A stretch of 64,000 nt of DNA from Euborellia annulipes (Eukaryota > Arthropoda > Insecta > Dermaptera > Anisolabididae). Both the position numbers and the translations under genes were made by a program. Numbering within the stretch: the stretch's first letter is position 1; every line of letters starts with the position of its first letter. Shown here piece by piece: positions 58,439 to 64,000 of the stretch. The DNA lies in NCBI GenBank assembly GCA_023213315.1, contig JAKCPI010005089.1:248001-312000 (forward strand), in the 5' to 3' direction. The notes beneath the pieces were generated by a model that had not been told where the DNA came from, did no database searches, and saw nothing but the letters and a program-made list of their open reading frames with translations.

Positions 58439-58894
58439 TAATTAAAACTAATTTCTTAGTTTCTTCTTTGAAGGTTTTATTCGAATTCCTTTTTCATTAG
58501 TGAAATAATTTGTTCTAATAATCAAAGCACCATTGTTAGAACAGTTTAAATCTCCTTGTAAATAAAAAAAAAATAATTTTTCTATACTTCTTGTATTTGT
58601 TGTTTGCCTCTCAAATAGCACATTTGTCCCCTTCTATTATATTTCCTTATTATTAACTCGGGTGAGGACTCTGTGCCTATTTGGCAACTGCCAGCAAACA
58701 ACGAGGCAAAAAAACGCTCTTCAGTCTTTATAGACGCGTTTATTTAACTTGCCATGGCTGTCTGTTTGTCTAAACATCTTGTTTATAATTTTTAAAATAC
58801 TTTCTGATGAGTTCTTCTTTTTTCTCATAGAACATTTGACTGACCATTGTCGAAGAATGAGTTGGAAGCCATTTATCTTCAGATCTGATGGCAA

Positions 58895-59144
58895 TTTTCT
58901 TCTTCTGTCCTAGCCTTATTCCCGCGATGCGGGGTCGGCGAACCTCTCTTTTTCCCTCCAACCCTATCATGCGTTTTTGCGACCGAAAGAAATAGCACAG
59001 ACTAGCCCGCCGCACGGTCTGATGCCTGTTGAAAAGAGGAAGGAAGAGACAGACATAGTACAAAGAACTGAAGGACTGCCTGTCCCAGCTCGGGTAGCTC
59101 GTGGTCGCTATCCACGTACCCACAAGATGTGGGCCCCTGAGCAA
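58895..59144 (-). mobile_element. SINE copy 5 with 16-bp target-site duplication
   Basis: Flanked by TCAGATCTGATGGCAA at 58879-58894 and 59145-59160, perfect. The most complete copy: on the minus strand a TTGCTCAGGGGCCCAC head, a middle with TTCCTCTTTTCAAC, and a 3' hairpin CCCCGCATCGCGGG followed by an AGAAGAAG tail. Confidence 0.92.
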
Positions 59145-59406
59145 TCAGATCTGATGGCAATACAAGTAAAAAAATTAAAACTTTTAAGAAAATTAATAAA
59201 TCATTGAAATATAGATTACCATTTAATGGATTATCATTTAAATATGGATTACGAACGAGTGATACATATAATTGGTCGAAAAATAAATAAAAAAATCGGT
59301 ATCCTGGAACACGGTTTTGCTTTAATTAGCGAAAACCTCGTATAATAAGACCATAGTTTCAATTTTACACAATTAGAAATTTGCGAAATTCAATATGAAG
59401 ACATAG

Positions 59407-60056
59407 TACATGTACACTTGGGTGGTCCTTATTTTGGGTTTTTGCGACGCTAGTCCTACTTCGGTTCCAAATATAATAAAAAATTCCTGCCAAATTTCAG
59501 CTCTTAATATTAATTATAGCCCGGCCACCACGGCGGAAAATGGAAATAACATGGGAAAGTTCTTTTGTATCTTTAAAATTTTGTAACTAATCAACGGAAC
59601 AACTTCTTGGTAAGATCATAACATATTCTTATAAGAAATTTAACGATCTACAAAAAAGGTCTCTTATAATTTTTGGGTTACTCTTCTGGTTCAAATGTTA
59701 TTCAATGTCAAAGTCGAAGAAAAAAAAACCATGAAATTGATTATAACTTCAAATTTGACCTCGAATAACTTTTGAATCATTAGAGTAACCCAAAAATCAT
59801 TGGAGCACTTTTTTGTAGAGCGTTAAATTTCCTATAAGAATATGTTATGGTCTTACCAGTTACAAAATTTTAAACACAAAAGAACTTTTCCCATGTTATT
59901 TCCATTTATAACTTTGGCTGCCTTGGGGACGGGTTAATATTAATATTAAGAGCTGAAATTTGGCAGGATTTTTTTTTTATATATTTGGAACCGATTTAGG
60001 ATTAGCGTCCAAAAAAAATTCGAAAAAGTCCAAAATAAGGACCGCTCTAATGTAAA
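59407..60056. repeat. Fold-back element with GGTCCTTATTTTGG ends
   Basis: Arms of about 310 bp meet near 59732. The outer ends GGGTGGTCCTTATTTTGG and CCAAAATAAGGACCGC are inverted. The ends resemble those of the 12317-14496 element. Confidence 0.82.
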
Positions 60057-60929
60057 CTTAGGGGGAATACTCAAATTTTATATTGTCAAAACCCTCTCAG
60101 GGTTAAACGCACGGAGAGAGTTAAAATTAAAACCCACGCACGGGTTTCGTGGTTAAAACCTAGAAAATTGCCATTTTCTTTAATCAAAATCTGGGTGGGC
60201 TTTGATTTTGGCGCTCACTGTATATTATTGAGTATTTCGTGTTTCAAGTGTGCAGTTCGTGAATGGCAGAAAATATTTAAAGAAATTTTGAGAAAAACTA
60301 AAGAAATCAAATGAAATTTTAATGAACTGAAGAATACGTGCTTACTTTAGTCTGCACTTTATAAAGTTCATCTTTAATTTATTTAATGTTTAGAAAAAGG
60401 CAAAATTAGTAATGACGCAATAAATCAAATGTACATCAGATACAGAGTCAATGAACTGTGGATAAATTGTTTGTTATTAAAGAGTAATTCATTTTAAATA
60501 TACATTTATTTCAAGTCAAGATATTCTTAATATTGCTAGTAGAGTTTTGTCTTTTACAAACAAGTGAATAATTTTCTTTAAAATGGGAATAATCTTCTCT
60601 ACAAATTAGTAAATATCAATTTTGGGAGAACGTGGGTTCGACTCCCGCGCTTGCCCTATTTTTTCTATTTACGAGTTTAAGGTAAATGATTAGAATCCTT
60701 CTTTGATGAAAGCAAATTTTCTGTCTGCAGAAAAGTGTTGATAAAAAAAATATTATCGCCATATCTCTGCACTACAGTCATACATCCCCTTGATACAGAA
60801 AACTTCAAAAGTACGCGGGTGACCATAAATTACTCGAGCTAAAGCTGACCAGGGGTTGATTTAGGCTTTTACCCCTCTAGGCATTAGACTAATGCCCCCC
60901 CCCCTGTCCTTCAATCACGGTAGTTATAG
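60057..60929. other. Unassigned DNA with tRNA 3' fragment
   Basis: At 60628-60655 a T-arm (GTGGG, loop TTCGACT, CCCGC) plus an acceptor-like GCTTGCC is followed by T6. The 5' two thirds of a tRNA are absent, so this is a fragment. Confidence 0.45.
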
Positions 60930-61835
60930 ATTCACCTAGGTAATTAGGAAGGATTTTGAGGTCCCCTGAATCCAAAAAAGTGTTTTTCTCGACAAGGTCT
61001 GACTGTCTATGAACAAGAACGAAAAGAGTTAGGAGGTTGAAATTTTATATTTTAGTTAGCCCCCCCCCCCCCTGGGACGTAACATGAAGCTTTTGAACAA
61101 AGTCGGCTAAAGAGTTCTAGTACTTTACTGATGCACTTTTTTCGCTTGAACGATTTTGATTAAAATTCAAATATCAATTATTTTTTTTGATGCTATTTAA
61201 AATGTATATTCTCATTTTGGCATTGAAATCTTTTGAAGCACACTTTACTCTTGTACTTCATAGGAAAGATAGGAGAAATGGTTGCCATAGTAACAAAATA
61301 TAAATATTTTCCCAAGTTTATAAATTTTGCATCTTAAATTCTAATTAATCGGGGGAAACTAAATATATGCCGACACAAAAAATCTGGTGTGAATGGTCGC
61401 ATAGCACACAACTTTCTCTTACCTTCGGTATTTAAGATGTAAAATTTATAAACTTGGGAAAATATTTATATTTTGTTACTATGGCAACCATTTCTTTTAA
61501 CTTTCCTATGAAGTACAAGAGTAAAGTGTGCTTCAAAAGATTTCAATGCCAAAATGAGAATATAGCATCAAAAAAAATAATTGATTTTTGAATTTTAATC
61601 AAAATCGTTGGAGCGAAAAAAAGTGCATCAGTAAAGTACTAGTACTCTTTGGCCGATTTTGTTCAAAAGCTTCGTGTTACGTCCCATGGGGGTGCCTAAC
61701 TTAAATATAAAATTTCAACCTCCTAACCCTTTTCGTTCTTGAGATATTTTGTTCACAGACAGACAGACCTTGTCGCGTAAATCACTTTTTTAGATTCAGG
61801 GGACCTCAAAATCCTTCCTAATTACCTATGTGAAT
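60930..61835. repeat. Palindromic repeat family A, full-length fold-back copy
   Basis: Arms of about 450 bp starting CACCTAGGTAATTAGGAAGG and ending in its inverse meet near 61382. All family blocks are present on both arms. Confidence 0.82.
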
Positions 61836-64000
61836 ATATTTTTGAAATTCTAAATTCTGAATCTCAAATGAAATTAAATAATCATGAAAGTCTCAAAGTC
61901 AAGAGAGTTTCAAAATGAATACAATCTTAAAATTTGGACACCTTAATAGCTTTAGGCTTAAAGCAACTGAGTGTGATGCCAAAATGGGAACGTTTTTCAT
62001 TAGTAGGTGAGCGTTAATTAGAACTTCGCTTAAATTTAATACATGGCTATTATTTCTATCACTTTGATGATCAAATATTAATTGTTGTAACAAGATATGA
62101 TCTAAAATAATTGTTTATTGCTAATTGATTTTAAAGCTTCCAGATACGATGCAGATTGCTAACCAGGTAACAATCGGGCTAGTAGAGTATTAAATTATAT
62201 ATTTTCCCAACCAGGAAGAAAAAAAAATTTCAAAAAAAAGCCAGGGTTGGCCACCCCTAATTTAGTCTACTGTAGTATTAATTTTTTATTAAGTATATAA
62301 ATAATTTGAAAGATTTACATCTTGAAGTATTTATAATCTCGTATATTACGTAAATAAAGATCATTTAGTTTAAAAAAATGAATGATAATGTCATTTGGCA
62401 ATAAATCAATTGAATAAATTAATAAAAATCAAAAATACAAGGAGATGATTAGGTCATCTTTCCCTTGTAAACAAATAATTTTACTATAACGATAACAAGA
62501 TAATATTGAATTTGGATCCATTATTAAAAAAAAAATATTTTCCTCTTAATTAGATTTGAAAAAAATATTTTTTTTTTTTAATTTTCCATTAAATATAAAT
62601 CAATTAACTGTTTTTTCGTTTCTTTTTTTTATATAGAAATCAGAAAGATATAATTTTTGTTGTTTTATAATTGTTTATATAAATGTTTTTCTTTTGATAA
62701 TGAGTTGTCATTCAATATCCAATTCATTAATTCTTAATAACATTTATCTGAGATGAATGGTATTTATTTTCAAAAATAAACGCAGAAGCAAAAATTCTAA
62801 TATTATGCTTAATTACATTTAATATTCTTTAAGTGAAGTGTGAATATCAATTGAATACACTATCACCAAAGTTTAAAATAATTATTTAATAAAAAAAAAA
62901 AAAAAAACAATAACAAAAATAAATTAGAATTATTTTATACAAATGAGTGGGTAGACGGAGTAATTGAAGTTTCTGATTCATTTTCACAGTAACGGAGACG
63001 TCGTAGAACAAATTGGAAGTTTATCCATTTAAACAATTTTATTTTATTGAGAGGTCGAAAGGGATTCAAAAGTACTCGCCATATAATACAAAGAATGATT
63101 TTTTAAAATTATTAAATATAGAATGTAGTTCCGGAGACCGAATAGAATCTTTGAGGATATAACGAAAATATTCAGGGGGGAGGCTATGAACCTGAGACCT
63201 CCCTCTCCCCCCCCCACAAACACTCACAACCAAAAATTATGTTACCCCACCAATGAAGTTTTTCCGATCCTTGATTTAATACTACTACCCCTCACAAATC
63301 AAAGCATTCAATTGAAAAGAAAAAAGGGTAAAAATTCAGTTTTTCAGCAATATCTTTTTAAACATTAAATCGAACATTTATAAGAGTCAAATGTGCTATT
63401 AGATTGATTTGAATCACATTTATTAACGCAATAGTAAGCGAGCAATTTTGGGTTTAGTAAAGTTTTTTTTTTTAATTGTCCAATTTTAGGCTTCTGTAGT
63501 TCGCCAACTATTGGATTTATAAAAAAAATTATTTATATCAAAGTTGTAACAGATTTTCTCATCTACAACAATGATATTAGCTATTTTTATGCTTGACTTA
63601 ATGGTTAAAGAAATATTGCTAAAAATAAAGAGAAACTCAAATTTTTTTTCAATATGGAGACGCCACGATGTTGAAAAGTGAATTTTTTTATAAGGATCCC
63701 CAGCATCTAAAATTTATACACAAAATTATAAATACCCGACTTTTTGACATCCAAAAATATGCCATGCCTTTGAACAAAAAATTAAAATGAAATACAAACT
63801 CAAAATGATAAATTTTGAATTGAAAATTCAAATTGTTTACAAGAAAAGTTTATTCTTGGAATTATTATTTTTTTCTTTTATTTATCTATTATATTCAGAA
63901 ACTACAATTATGATTGATGATATATTATTTTTAATTTAAATAAATATAATTATATTTTTTCCATAAACGAACCTTTATAATAGAAGAAATCTAATGCCTG
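61836..64000. other. AT-rich DNA, nothing assigned
   Basis: No exon, RNA gene or matched repeat found; poly-A/T runs only. Confidence 0.4.

Noticed and set aside
60628..60655. Functional tRNA gene
   Set aside because: Only the T-arm and 3' acceptor side are present; no 5' partner strand was found upstream.

Overview
The window looks like nuclear DNA from an arthropod. It is very AT-rich, its genes are split by GT-AG introns, and the Kv4 (Shal) channel exon is close to identical to insect and crustacean Shal proteins. I cannot name the species. Most of the sequence is repeats: fold-back elements, MITEs, SINEs and microsatellites.

Layout. 1-22,190 carries no recognisable exon and is read as the large intron (or downstream flank) of Shal, filled with repeats. 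22,192-23,306 (minus) is the first coding exon of Shal, from the start Met to the selectivity filter; the rest of the gene is not in the window. 23,307-24,670 is a divergent intergenic/promoter interval. 24,671-30,613 (plus) is a seven-exon RMI1 gene with both OB-fold regions and a duplicated middle segment. About 31,113-50,084 (plus) is a 34-exon adenylate kinase 9 (AK9) gene with four nucleotide-kinase modules, the first lacking its P-loop. 51,341-53,950 (minus) is a two-coding-exon gene for a secreted coiled-coil protein, convergent with AK9. From 53,960 to the end I see only repeats and unassigned AT-rich DNA.

The genes do not form a pathway. Shal sets A-type potassium current at the plasma membrane, RMI1 is the OB-fold subunit of the BLM-Topo III dissolvasome in the nucleus, AK9 is a nucleotide-phosphorylating enzyme linked in animals to cilia, and the coiled-coil protein is predicted to be exported. 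RMI1 and AK9 are head to tail about 0.5 kb apart. Each has one apparent single-base reading-frame break that is exactly compensated by one base, so these may be assembly errors.

The most unusual content is a set of at least eight palindromic elements of about 0.2-1 kb, all lying inside introns of RMI1, AK9 and the coiled-coil gene. Six have perfect 12-15 bp target-site duplications, which suggests retroposition rather than cut-and-paste. They share a CTGAAGA / GAAACGTC motif pair and often an ACAGCCA tail. The motif pair recalls, without proving, the hammerhead-like ribozymes of Penelope-type elements. A second high-copy palindromic family, a SINE whose head resembles the 5S rRNA promoter region, three hAT-type MITEs with perfect 8-bp duplications and a mariner-type MITE make up much of the rest.
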